A stretch of DNA of 15,080 nucleotides from an uncultured Verrucomicrobiota bacterium (GTDB lineage: Bacteria; Verrucomicrobiota; Verrucomicrobiia; Limisphaerales; UBA9464), in contig CAIYFP010000107.1 of NCBI GenBank assembly GCA_903925515.1, positions 1 through 15,080 on the forward strand, read 5' to 3'. The notes beneath the pieces were generated by a model. The model had not been told where the DNA came from. It did no database searches and was given only the letters and a program-made list of their open reading frames with translations. Below, in pieces: positions 9,201 to 14,730 of this stretch. Position numbers and translations under genes: made by a program. Positions within the stretch are counted from its first letter, which is position 1. Each line of letters starts with the position of its first letter.

Positions 9201-10765
9201 CCAGCACGTTCGCCGGGAACGGCGGATCATGGGTCCCATGGCTGGACCGCCTCCCGGGGGGCACGCAGGGCGTCCCCTTGCCCGTCCGCTTCGAAGTCCG
9301 GTGGCCCGACAACGCCCCGGTGCTCGACGTCGGCGAAAGCCTCCTGCGCAGCAAGAAGGGCCTCCCCAACGTCATGGACATGGCCAGCGTCCGCGTGGTC
9401 TATGACAGCATCGACCCCGGCCTCAACGACCCCGCCAACGCGAGCGCGATGAAGATCGGCGCCGGATTCCTGACTGGTGCCCCCACCAACCTCGCGCGGC
9501 TGTATGACCCCATGAGCGAGCGCTCCGTCCGCCTCGGGGCCACCGTGCGCCTGCCGGACAGCATCCGCCTCTGGGACGGCCCGGCGGGGCGAAGGCTCTT
9601 TGCCGACCTTCCATACGTCCTCCGGTTGCGCCTGACCTACGACCCCATGGGCAAGGCTCTTTGCTTCAAGGGTTACCTCGACGAATCCCAGATCGGCGAG
9701 CCGCTCCTGCTCCCCAACGTCATGACCGAGTCCGAGCGCGACCAGATCCAAGACCTCGACGGCAAGAACAACAACACGTCGTTCGACAAGGCGATTGACG
9801 ACCTCTTCTGGCTCACGCGAAACCCGAACCGGCTCGACCTTGACCGTGATGGCCTTGCCGACAAGTCGCTCCTTGTCGGGCTCCAATACCGGCGCGTCGC
9901 CGTCGCCACCAACGTCGTGGTGGGGCTCTCGACCAACGCGGTGACGACCTACCAGTTCAACACCAACTACCTTGAGTTCGAGTCGCTCCCCGGCGGCCCG
10001 AAGGCGCTTACGGCGGCGTTCGCCAGCAACCCGCCGGCGCCCCCGCGGCCCGGCCATGCCCTGAGCCTCGCCAACAATCGACTCAGCAACCATCTCCTCG
10101 TCACCAACATGCCCGTCGCCAACCTCGACCAGTTCACGTGGGAGGCGTGGGTCAACCGAGCCGGCGCCAACAGCGAGGACATCGTCGTTGCATGGGGTAC
10201 CGACCATCGCCGCGCCCAGGCCGGCTTCCGCGAGGACGGATACTTCTACTTCGACGTCGCCGGGGTGACCCTTCTCTCGGACGCGAGGTTCACCGACACG
10301 GGCGAGTGGCATCACTGGGCCGGCGTCTATGACTCCGTGGCCATGGCCATGTTCCTCTATCGCGATGGCGAGGTCGTGGGACAGGCCGACATGCCGGAGG
10401 CCACCCATGGCCATCGTCCAACGAGTTGCGCATCGGCAGCGGCACGGCGCGCAGCCCGTTCGCCGGCTTCTACGGCTCCATCGACGAGATGCGCGTGTGG
10501 ACCAACGTGGCCCGCGCCTACGCCGAGATCGCCGGGTGGCGAAACCAAGCCCTCCTCGCGCGGTCGCCCGGCCTGGCCGGCTACTGGCAGATGGACGGCC
10601 AGACCCTCCCCGCCTTGGACGGCAGCGGCAACGACAGGCATGCACGCGCGGCGGGGACCATTGCATGGACCAGCGCCGAGGGGCAGCCATGGGGCATCCC
10701 CCCGCGATTCGTCTCCCTCATCGAGAACGATGACGTCTCCCTCGCCGGCCTGCCGGTGTCCGTGA
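3239..10765 (+). CDS. Giant secreted LamG/Ig/HAF protein, N-terminal part (ends at a frameshift)
   Basis: The frame is open from 1820, but the first 1.4 kb overlaps the upstream gene. ATG 3239 is chosen because it follows GAAGG and begins a signal peptide: an Arg-containing n-region, a hydrophobic stretch near residues 26-40, and likely cleavage after AAA at about 45. Approximate domain order by residue: unknown N-terminal domain with 'KYVRFKFRSADVSYSGGYDG' 46-240; Ig/cadherin-like 241-444; LamG 452-663; Ig-like 674-774; LamG 775-979; cadherin-like 998-1195; HAF repeats 1195-1531; unknown module 1535-2270 with 'PGFNPNEEHALM' near 1845 and a Ca-loop-like DLDRDGLAD at about 2200; start of a third LamG from 2274. 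After about 10412 the frame turns into Arg/Pro/Ser/Ala-rich nonsense (about 116 residues) before TGA 10763-10765. The true continuation is the next frame. As written the product is 2,508 residues. An exported, carbohydrate- or protein-binding role is inferred from the LamG and Ig modules; no catalytic site was recognised. Confidence 0.85.
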   Translation: MTSSTLLPLPFMATPSILLHRFGRRLFPWVCAVLLHVMAVPEAAAYPMVKYVRFKFRSADVSYSGGYDGYLTLGGFAPNVSKYWNADGRDELNPANVVWQGSRAGSKPDALLLNGNIFAVLFSADWGRNDDKYNWIELDPPMTFPDAVKAMASCNYVSSDGNGWLIGHYRAHFFVYEGNSQVMGSPVDSTVVAPGTDWRGKNQPVSLAALANEMSKQYDSPLVLSAPKNSWRHMMDWNQSSTFTFSAYDADGALAVAIEDSDNEEVQPLTAIVASVNNATNVAVKFTPARGKYGSNVTINLKLTTGANPNKTSTNINLTLNVAQKLVPGPPEAPPKPAIFPTLVLGPDSQDGRMRANTSKSFNWTVTDPDSTPEQVSLSAASSNPSVLPASAIRFGDGKTTGRVMTIDGSSATPGTTTITVTAKNKYDNTTNKTLVVTVRPDSEVAGQPAWRNSTTGLGFNGTSDVVLLPESVWAEGDLTMEGWVLVRRHVPYAAMMELGNGPLGNRIALVLSYGDNGGRAALVGDRDGVTMAAVATRALPLNQWTHVAATLEKGRARVYYDGVLVADGSVIAPAGVTRKVNMLGQSTFDSAAFMDGKLDEVRLWSGARSEDDLVRFRFPVAALATLTANSSLVGYWPMNDRTGNAVKQEAAVHGKRTGSGDGTALFPIWTVGVPTSMEYNIDEDSAGQSIPLSLASGSGSWSVKEAPRYGTVSSSGGALAATVTYRPRPDFNSGSTGILPDGMTVSATVGSTTLAPQRVNITVKPANDAPRADTTMGLRFSGGFLSLPGSAASLTRPQAQEFTLEAWISPSPGGGPIISKRGEYYLGLDAALRLWFYRADRRDRALISTNPLPVSQWVHVAASFDGSIRNLFVNGEQVAFESGTGEEGVLVTQRSHDVTVGGTEIGAEPAKLFNGGIDEVRVWGRALGASELARVMNRTLRGDGGDDESGLMAYYRLDEGQGVVAHDGLAPTSNGPAPMDGILSGSVTWSSRGTTLTNWVDEDTLTQFSLPASDVDRNPGRATGARDRLTFRITRSPGQGVLVVQDPQSGLVTYRPFKDYTGSDSFEYTVVDESASASRPQTVNVHVINVNDPPVIAPLPNLTVPDSEGVTTVPVHLSDLDGPQAPYVTAIRIDPPTLLASTNVVLVTNSTGGLELHVTPPVANYGTARISVSATDGEAITVATFNVSFIPSLVYHVIDLGELAQDPVTEVVAVDDSGRAGGSIGSGASQRGLLFGNLLSGGSLQDTGLTGANHRVSGLAVGTGGSPTYEVGSYFLTTASGGASVTRRHAYRRVDGVTTTNFSWPNGSEAVAVNRLGTMVGVATNLGVSYPFFLTAGINRIQNPPNLINALARGVPVGIDELDRIVGYTLTNNGVAIAWVYDTANTNLSLVAPPSGFGSVRPSAISEKGTAIAASLARTSDGRPVAAMYSGATTQWRILGTSWISSRAHGVNNSLQCVGEAEVSAGVTNAFLVSNSKAFNLNDLTAPDSPWTLERAVAINNVGHIVGQGRIRTAAGGSERRAFLAVPANVIGMPVPRPLGAVARAPVIELLSGRSTDTPQQSFIWGEKEKTLYAVRPVTARISWPTTTDLASTNARSIAVFAANLWPSQPQVHAAGAPVIVQPEVSPWPYSFLQQAYSSVDGSVLDQQSKTFTSQTNKTGYTVWHYLRTDGLPADPTSQTNHFTVVRTYTVPELLANMHLPAPMRTNKADVPWPIGTPIVDAEHKDLAGRNGFVFHQKSAYDAVGALAAYDRSQRMGSILPVNRINKGMANPAWNDDDLVVIWYSLNHLGVSWAERPVRYIPEWPANAPAIVIASALGTSPHGPLSSVLYPKAHIYNQPDGTLPGFNPNEEHALMLGDVAYALRSDLNTIGSTKYSEPFVLVKYEDRDTSRWSINVYKVVAEQAPYFFRYPGVAGTEIQPPLPLAALTLCPSNYVTSGTDIAIKDYKGKIHARAAGVDGTLNTNLVVRFFYALQPDFYWPTQLYGIPSTFAGNGGSWVPWLDRLPGGTQGVPLPVRFEVRWPDNAPVLDVGESLLRSKKGLPNVMDMASVRVVYDSIDPGLNDPANASAMKIGAGFLTGAPTNLARLYDPMSERSVRLGATVRLPDSIRLWDGPAGRRLFADLPYVLRLRLTYDPMGKALCFKGYLDESQIGEPLLLPNVMTESERDQIQDLDGKNNNTSFDKAIDDLFWLTRNPNRLDLDRDGLADKSLLVGLQYRRVAVATNVVVGLSTNAVTTYQFNTNYLEFESLPGGPKALTAAFASNPPAPPRPGHALSLANNRLSNHLLVTNMPVANLDQFTWEAWVNRAGANSEDIVVAWGTDHRRAQAGFREDGYFYFDVAGVTLLSDARFTDTGEWHHWAGVYDSVAMAMFLYRDGEVVGQADMPEATHGHRPTSCASAAARRAARSPASTAPSTRCACGPTWPAPTPRSPGGETKPSSRGRPAWPATGRWTARPSPPWTAAATTGMHARRGPLHGPAPRGSHGASPRDSSPSSRTMTSPSPACRCP
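4594..5225 (+). other. LamG/concanavalin-like domain 1 (within giant gene)
   Basis: The translation has the standard LamG-like run: 'LTMEGWVLV', then 'LPLNQWTHVAATLEKGRARVYYDGV', then 'MDGKLDEVRLWSGARS', closing with 'SLVGYWPMNDRTGNAV'. Such domains are usually binding modules for sugars or proteins; no ligand can be predicted here. Confidence 0.85.
5561..6175 (+). other. LamG/concanavalin-like domain 2 (within giant gene)
   Basis: The markers are 'FTLEAWISP', 'LPVSQWVHVAASFDGSIRNLF', 'FNGGIDEVRVWGRALG' and 'GLMAYYRLDEGQG', in the same order as the first domain. An Ig/cadherin-like linker at 5258-5560 ending 'KPANDAPRAD' separates the two. Confidence 0.85.
6231..6820 (+). other. Tandem cadherin-like domains (within giant gene)
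   Basis: The first unit has 'VDEDTLTQFSLPASDVD', 'VTYRPFKDYTGSDSFEYTVVD' and 'VHVINVNDPPVI'. The second has 'HLSDLDGPQ' and 'NYGTARISVSATDGEA'. These are the hallmarks of the bacterial cadherin-like/Ig-like repeats of surface proteins, which often bind calcium. Confidence 0.75.
6821..7831 (+). repeat. HAF-type extracellular repeat region (within giant gene)
   Basis: The region begins 'YHVIDLGEL' and contains about six degenerate copies of the pattern 'A-V/I-N/D-x-x-G-x-x-V-G ... A-F-L/Y', for example 'AVDDSGRAGGS', 'AVAVNRLGTMVGVATN', 'VGIDELDRIVGYTL', 'HGVNNSLQCVGEAEV' and 'AVAINNVGHIVGQGRI'. This matches the known HAF family of probable extracellular repeats, which fold as beta-propeller-like blades. 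HAF repeats inside a protein of this size, between cadherin-like and unknown modules, are uncommon as far as I know. Confidence 0.75.
7039..7057 (+). other. Perfect 8-bp intragenic hairpin with pyrimidine-rich tail
   Basis: ACCCACCT (7039-7046), loop ACG, AGGTGGGT (7050-7057) pair perfectly. TCTTACTTTCTC follows directly. The form resembles an intrinsic terminator with an imperfect T tract, but it sits inside the coding sequence (residues GSPTYEVGS), so function is doubtful. Confidence 0.3.
10058..10660 (+). other. LamG domain 3, interrupted by the frameshift
   Basis: In the first frame: 'FTWEAWVNRAG', 'TDTGEWHHWAGVYD' and 'MFLYRDGEVVG'. In the next frame: 'SSNELRIGSG', 'FAGFYGSIDEMRVWTNVARA' and 'LAGYWQMDGQT'. 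Together they make one complete LamG domain aligning in order with the two earlier copies. This shows that the two frames belong to one gene. Confidence 0.85.
10405..10418 (+). other. Frameshift site (one base missing, or -1 shift)
   Basis: Frame 2 is sensible through 'EATHG' (to about 10411) and frame 1 is sensible from 'PSSNELRIG' (10411 onward). The first frame-1 stop upstream is at 10330-10332, so the switch must lie after that. Adding one C in the CC at 10411-10412 restores an unbroken LamG domain. No X-XXY-YYZ slippery heptamer is visible in the right phase, so a mutation or a sequencing/assembly error is more likely than programmed frameshifting. Confidence 0.8.
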
Positions 10766-13700
10766 AGATCATCCAGATTGGCCCGGGCCCCTTCGCGGGG
10801 GACATGAAGCTGATCTACCCCGACAATGTCTTCGACGAACGGCTCACGCTTCGGGTCAGCAGCGACTTCGCCGCCGCGCCGGAGGGGTTCGAGTTTGAGT
10901 GGTATTACAAGCCCGACAGCGCCGACTTCCTGAAGAGCCAGATACCGCTCGTGGACCCGGCGACCGGCATGATCACCGATGCACGCGGCTGGATCCCGTA
11001 CACCCCCGGCTTCGGCAATGGCAAGAACTCGGTCACGCTCGGCGAGGGCGGGGAGTCCGGGCTGCTCACCATCTCGGACAACTGGTTCCTGTGCCGGTAC
11101 CGCGGCTACAACGTCGGCACCAACCAAAATGTCTGGAGCCCATGGATCGGCGATCCTTCCTCCAGGAGCGAGCCATGGCCCATGCTCGCCGAGGGCTGGG
11201 TCAAGCGCGTGATTCGCGGGCTGAACCCCTTCGACGAGCGCGTGAACGACCTCTCGCAGTCCGCCGCCAGCACCAAGACGTCCATGCTCCAGCAGGCCGG
11301 CGCCCGGTACGAGGGCGACATCGCCTTCAATCCCAGCCCCGAGAACCTCCATCGCATCGGCCTCATCGAGGCCTACGAGACCGTCCTCCGACGCGCGCGG
11401 TCCCTGAGCACCGACGGCACGCCTCCGGTCAATTACCAGCCAGCCAACAACGCGCTCCTGCTGGTCGCCAGCCGCGTTGCCGACCTGTACAGCCTTCTCG
11501 GCAACGAGGCCTACGCCGACGCCATCGACCCGCTCGTCAACTTCACGAGCGAGAACCCGAACATCAACACGTTCGGGAGCACGGCTTCCTCGATGTTCGC
11601 CTTCATGAACCAGGTGGACTCGCTCCTCGATGAGGAGTTGGCCCTTCTCCGGGGGCGTGACAACACCAGCGCCGGCGTCCAGGGAGCCCCCCTCTACAAC
11701 CGGCTCTTCTGGAACTTCACGCTCGGCGATGGCGAGGTCGCCTACGTCAACACGTACAACATGACCGACGTCAACGGCGACGGCCGCATCGACGAGAAGG
11801 ATGCCCGCACGCTTTATCCGCAGGGGCATGGCGACGCGTGGGGCCATTACCTCACCGCCGTGACCTCCTACTACGACCTCCTTCGCAACCCCAACTTCAC
11901 GTGGGTTCCACGGTCCGAGAACGTCCTCGTGGCCGGCGTGCCCGTGAAGGTCGATTACCTCGACGAGCGCAAGTTTGCCGTCGCCGCCGCCAGCAAGGCC
12001 AAGGTGGGCGCCGACATCGTGGACCTCACCTACCGCCTCAACTATGTGGAGGATCCCAGCGGCCAATGGCAGGGCTACGGCGACAGCGACCCGGACCGCG
12101 CATGGGGCGTGGATGACTGGGCCAAGCGCGCCGCGCACGGCGCCTTCTTCGACTGGCTCACCGTCAACGCCATCCTTCCCGCCGTCGATCCCGACCCCAG
12201 CCATGTCGGCCTTGATCGCATCGACCGCGCCACCGTCCCCGAGGTTGCGGAGATTGCCACCCAGGTCGGCGTGATCATGGAGAAGATCGACGCCGCCGAC
12301 GGAGGCCTGAACCCGCTCGGGCTCGCCAAGGGCGTGGTGCCCTTCGACATCGACCCCTCATTCATCGAGGTCGGGACGGGCGCCCAAGGCCTCACGCACT
12401 ACGAACAGGTCGCGACGCGCGCGCAGGACGCCCTGAACAACACCTTGCTGGTGTTCAACCAAGTCAACGGCATGAGCCAGTCCATCCGTGCCAACGAGGA
12501 TTCCACCGAGGCCATGGCAAGGTTGGTCAGCGAGCAGGAACGGGACTACAAGAACCGCCTCATCGAGGTGTTCGGTTATCCCTACCAGGGCGAGATCGGT
12601 GCCGGGAAGCTCTACCCCTCGGGCTACGACGGGCCCGACATCATCCATTACATGTACGTGGACACATCCGAGATCAACCCGGGCTACGAGCAGGCCTCCT
12701 CCAAGATCACGGGGTTCCTCAGCAACATCCAGACCAACGCCTCCACCCTCGGGCTGTCCCTCCTCTACAGCCCAACGAACGCCGCCCATGCCAGCGCCTC
12801 CATGGACGCAAGCACGGCCGGTCTGCGGGAGGACCTGGGCCTCGGCAACACGTACGGGGAGGAGTATGCCAAGGTGACCGCCGTCGATTATCCCGTCTCC
12901 CCGGGCGCCTACTTGTTCGAGGCCCCTAAGGACTGGGGCAAGCGCCGCGCCCCGGGCGAGATCCAGACCGTCCTCTCGGACCTCGTCCAGGCCGATGCTC
13001 GCCTCAAGCAGGCCGTCAAGAACTACGATGCGCTCATGGCCTCCATCAACGACCAGATGACCCACCTCGGCGGCAAGTACGCCAGCTTTGCCGCCGCCGA
13101 GGCGGACATCCTCGACAAGGAGCGGGACAGCAAGGCCAGCCTCGTCCAGAAGATGGCTGACATGCAGAGCTCCCAGATCGCGATGGACAAGGTCTCGGAG
13201 AACATCCGGGCCTATGCCCAGGCCGCCTCGGAGGGGCTTCCCAAGGTCGCCGGACTTGCCAACGACGTCACGGCACCGGTGAGGGCCAGCCTCATGATCG
13301 GGGGCTTGGTCGCCGCATCGGTGGTGGATGGCACCTCCATGGGCCTCGGAATTGCCATGGCCCAAACCGAGGCCAAGCAGTCCATCAACAGCATCAACGA
13401 GGAGATCTCCATCAAGGAGCTCGAGGCCAACTACGAGGCGCAGCAAAACGTGGCGGAGATGGTGAGCAAGCTTCGGGAAGAACCCTCGCTCCGGCTCGAA
13501 ATCCATACCCAGAAGGAGGTCGTCGAGCAGACCTTCGGCCGCTACCGGGCCGCCCTTGCCAATGGCCTGCGAATCCTGGACGAGCGCAACGCCTTTCGGC
13601 GCAAGACCGCTGGCGACGCCACCAAGCGGCGTTACCAGGACATGGCCTTCCGCATCATGCGCAACGACGCCATCCAGAAGTACAGGGCCTCCTTCGACCT

Positions 13701-14697
13701 CGCCGCACGCTACGTCTATCTCGCCGCCTCCGCCTACGACTATGAGTCCAACCTCATCGGCACCGAGGGCAAGGCCGGCCGCCGCTTCTTCACCGACATC
13801 GTCCGGCATCGCGCGTTGGGTGGCATCGTGGACGGCGTGCCCGTCCCGGGGCAGCAGGGGTTGGCCGCGCCGTTGGCCCGCATGAACGCAAACTTCGCCG
13901 TCATGAAAACCCAGATGGGCTTCAACAACCCCTCCACCGAGACGGGACGCTTCTCCCTGCGCAGGGAACTTTTCCGGATCAAGGGGGCGGGCGCCGACTC
14001 CGACGACCTTTGGCGCGAGCAATTGAAGCGTTGCCGCGTGGATGACCTGTGGGCGATCGGCGACTTCAAGCGGTTCTGCCGACCGATGGCACCCGCCTCC
14101 TTGGGGCCGCAGCCTGCCCTCGTCATCCGCTTCCCAACCACCGTGACCTTTGGACTCAACTACTTCGGCTGGCCCCTCAGCGGCGGTGATAGCGCCTACG
14201 ACCCCAGCATGTTCGCCACCAAGATCCGGTCGGCGGGCATTTGGTTCAGCGGCTACGACGGCAACGGCATGAGCATGACCCCCCGCGTCTATCTCGTGCC
14301 AGTCGGCGCCGACGTCCTGCGTGCCCCCGATGCCGACAACTTCGAGGTCCGCCTCTGGCGGGTCATCGACCAGAAGATCCCGCTGCCATTCCCCATCAGC
14401 GAGGCCAGCATCCGGAACCCCAGGTTCATCCCGTCCATGGACTCCCTCAACGGCGACTTCACCGAAATCCGGAAGTTCTCCGCCCTGCGCGCCTACCATG
14501 ACGGCGGCGACTTCGACCCCGCCGAGGCCTCCAGCGACTCCCGCCTCATCGGACGCTCCGTCTGGAACACCGAGTGGATGCTCGTCATCCCCGGTGGCAC
14601 CCTCCTCAACGACCCCAACGCCGGACTCGACGCCTTCATCGACTCCGTCTCCGACATCAAGCTCTTCTTCCAAACCTATGCCTACTCCGGGAACTGA
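10426..14697 (+). CDS. Giant secreted protein, C-terminal part with Tc-toxin-A-like pore region
   Basis: This is the continuation of the giant gene in another frame. It has no believable start of its own: TTG 10426 is a Leu codon inside the third LamG domain. Numbering from 10426: LamG remainder 1-80; unknown beta-rich part 80-250 ('GWIPYTPGFGNGKN'); helical part 250-412 ('LIEAYETVLRRARSL', 'LLLVASRVADLYSLLGN'); a canonical EF-hand/dockerin-type loop 448-459; a long unknown segment with 'DAWGHYLTAV' and 'NPNFTWVPRSENVLVAG'; 'YPSGYDGPDIIHYMYVD' near 731; coiled coil 846-940; hydrophobic Gly/Ala hairpin 954-979; coiled coil 980-1040; helix 'FDLAARYVYLAASAYDYES' 1090-1108; beta-rich end 1159-1423. 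Order and topology recall the TcA channel and TcB-binding end. This is inferred from memory of that family and not proven. The fragment ends at TGA 14695-14697. If the frameshift is real in the cell, this part would not be made. Confidence 0.85.
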   Translation: MRIGSGTARSPFAGFYGSIDEMRVWTNVARAYAEIAGWRNQALLARSPGLAGYWQMDGQTLPALDGSGNDRHARAAGTIAWTSAEGQPWGIPPRFVSLIENDDVSLAGLPVSVKIIQIGPGPFAGDMKLIYPDNVFDERLTLRVSSDFAAAPEGFEFEWYYKPDSADFLKSQIPLVDPATGMITDARGWIPYTPGFGNGKNSVTLGEGGESGLLTISDNWFLCRYRGYNVGTNQNVWSPWIGDPSSRSEPWPMLAEGWVKRVIRGLNPFDERVNDLSQSAASTKTSMLQQAGARYEGDIAFNPSPENLHRIGLIEAYETVLRRARSLSTDGTPPVNYQPANNALLLVASRVADLYSLLGNEAYADAIDPLVNFTSENPNINTFGSTASSMFAFMNQVDSLLDEELALLRGRDNTSAGVQGAPLYNRLFWNFTLGDGEVAYVNTYNMTDVNGDGRIDEKDARTLYPQGHGDAWGHYLTAVTSYYDLLRNPNFTWVPRSENVLVAGVPVKVDYLDERKFAVAAASKAKVGADIVDLTYRLNYVEDPSGQWQGYGDSDPDRAWGVDDWAKRAAHGAFFDWLTVNAILPAVDPDPSHVGLDRIDRATVPEVAEIATQVGVIMEKIDAADGGLNPLGLAKGVVPFDIDPSFIEVGTGAQGLTHYEQVATRAQDALNNTLLVFNQVNGMSQSIRANEDSTEAMARLVSEQERDYKNRLIEVFGYPYQGEIGAGKLYPSGYDGPDIIHYMYVDTSEINPGYEQASSKITGFLSNIQTNASTLGLSLLYSPTNAAHASASMDASTAGLREDLGLGNTYGEEYAKVTAVDYPVSPGAYLFEAPKDWGKRRAPGEIQTVLSDLVQADARLKQAVKNYDALMASINDQMTHLGGKYASFAAAEADILDKERDSKASLVQKMADMQSSQIAMDKVSENIRAYAQAASEGLPKVAGLANDVTAPVRASLMIGGLVAASVVDGTSMGLGIAMAQTEAKQSINSINEEISIKELEANYEAQQNVAEMVSKLREEPSLRLEIHTQKEVVEQTFGRYRAALANGLRILDERNAFRRKTAGDATKRRYQDMAFRIMRNDAIQKYRASFDLAARYVYLAASAYDYESNLIGTEGKAGRRFFTDIVRHRALGGIVDGVPVPGQQGLAAPLARMNANFAVMKTQMGFNNPSTETGRFSLRRELFRIKGAGADSDDLWREQLKRCRVDDLWAIGDFKRFCRPMAPASLGPQPALVIRFPTTVTFGLNYFGWPLSGGDSAYDPSMFATKIRSAGIWFSGYDGNGMSMTPRVYLVPVGADVLRAPDADNFEVRLWRVIDQKIPLPFPISEASIRNPRFIPSMDSLNGDFTEIRKFSALRAYHDGGDFDPAEASSDSRLIGRSVWNTEWMLVIPGGTLLNDPNAGLDAFIDSVSDIKLFFQTYAYSGN
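11767..11802 (+). other. EF-hand/dockerin-type calcium loop in the giant protein
   Basis: DVNGDGRIDEKD has Asp/Asn/Asp ligands at loop positions 1, 3 and 5, Gly at 6, Ile at 8, Asp at 9 and an acidic residue at 12. This is the textbook calcium-binding loop. Only one copy is visible, whereas dockerins carry two, so a structural calcium site fits better than a cohesin-binding dockerin. Confidence 0.7.
12949..13761 (+). other. Helix - hydrophobic hairpin - helix, pore-like region
   Basis: Two long heptad-like charged helices flank a segment at 13285-13362. 'LKQAVKNYDALMASINDQM' and 'DILDKERDSKASLVQKM' lie before it; 'INSINEEISIKELEANYEAQ' and 'MVSKLREEPSLRLEI' lie after it. The middle segment reads ASLMIGGLVAASVV, then DGTS, then MGLGIAMA: two hydrophobic stretches joined by a short polar turn. 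This topology is shared by alpha-helical pore-forming toxins and the TcA channel. Membrane insertion is inferred. Confidence 0.6.
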
Positions 14698-14730
14698 GCG
14701 GCCCGTCGAACCCTCCATGCGTCTCGTGAC

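Noticed and set aside
10405..10425. Programmed -1 ribosomal frameshifting
   Set aside because: No slippery heptamer in the correct phase is visible at the junction, so a simple base loss or sequence error explains it better.
11767..11802. Dockerin domain (cellulosome-type)
   Set aside because: Only one calcium loop is present and no second repeat follows within the usual distance, so a full dockerin is not supported.
10357..12204. 615-codon open frame on the - strand
   Set aside because: It is an antisense shadow of the giant gene with biased low-complexity composition and no recognisable motif.
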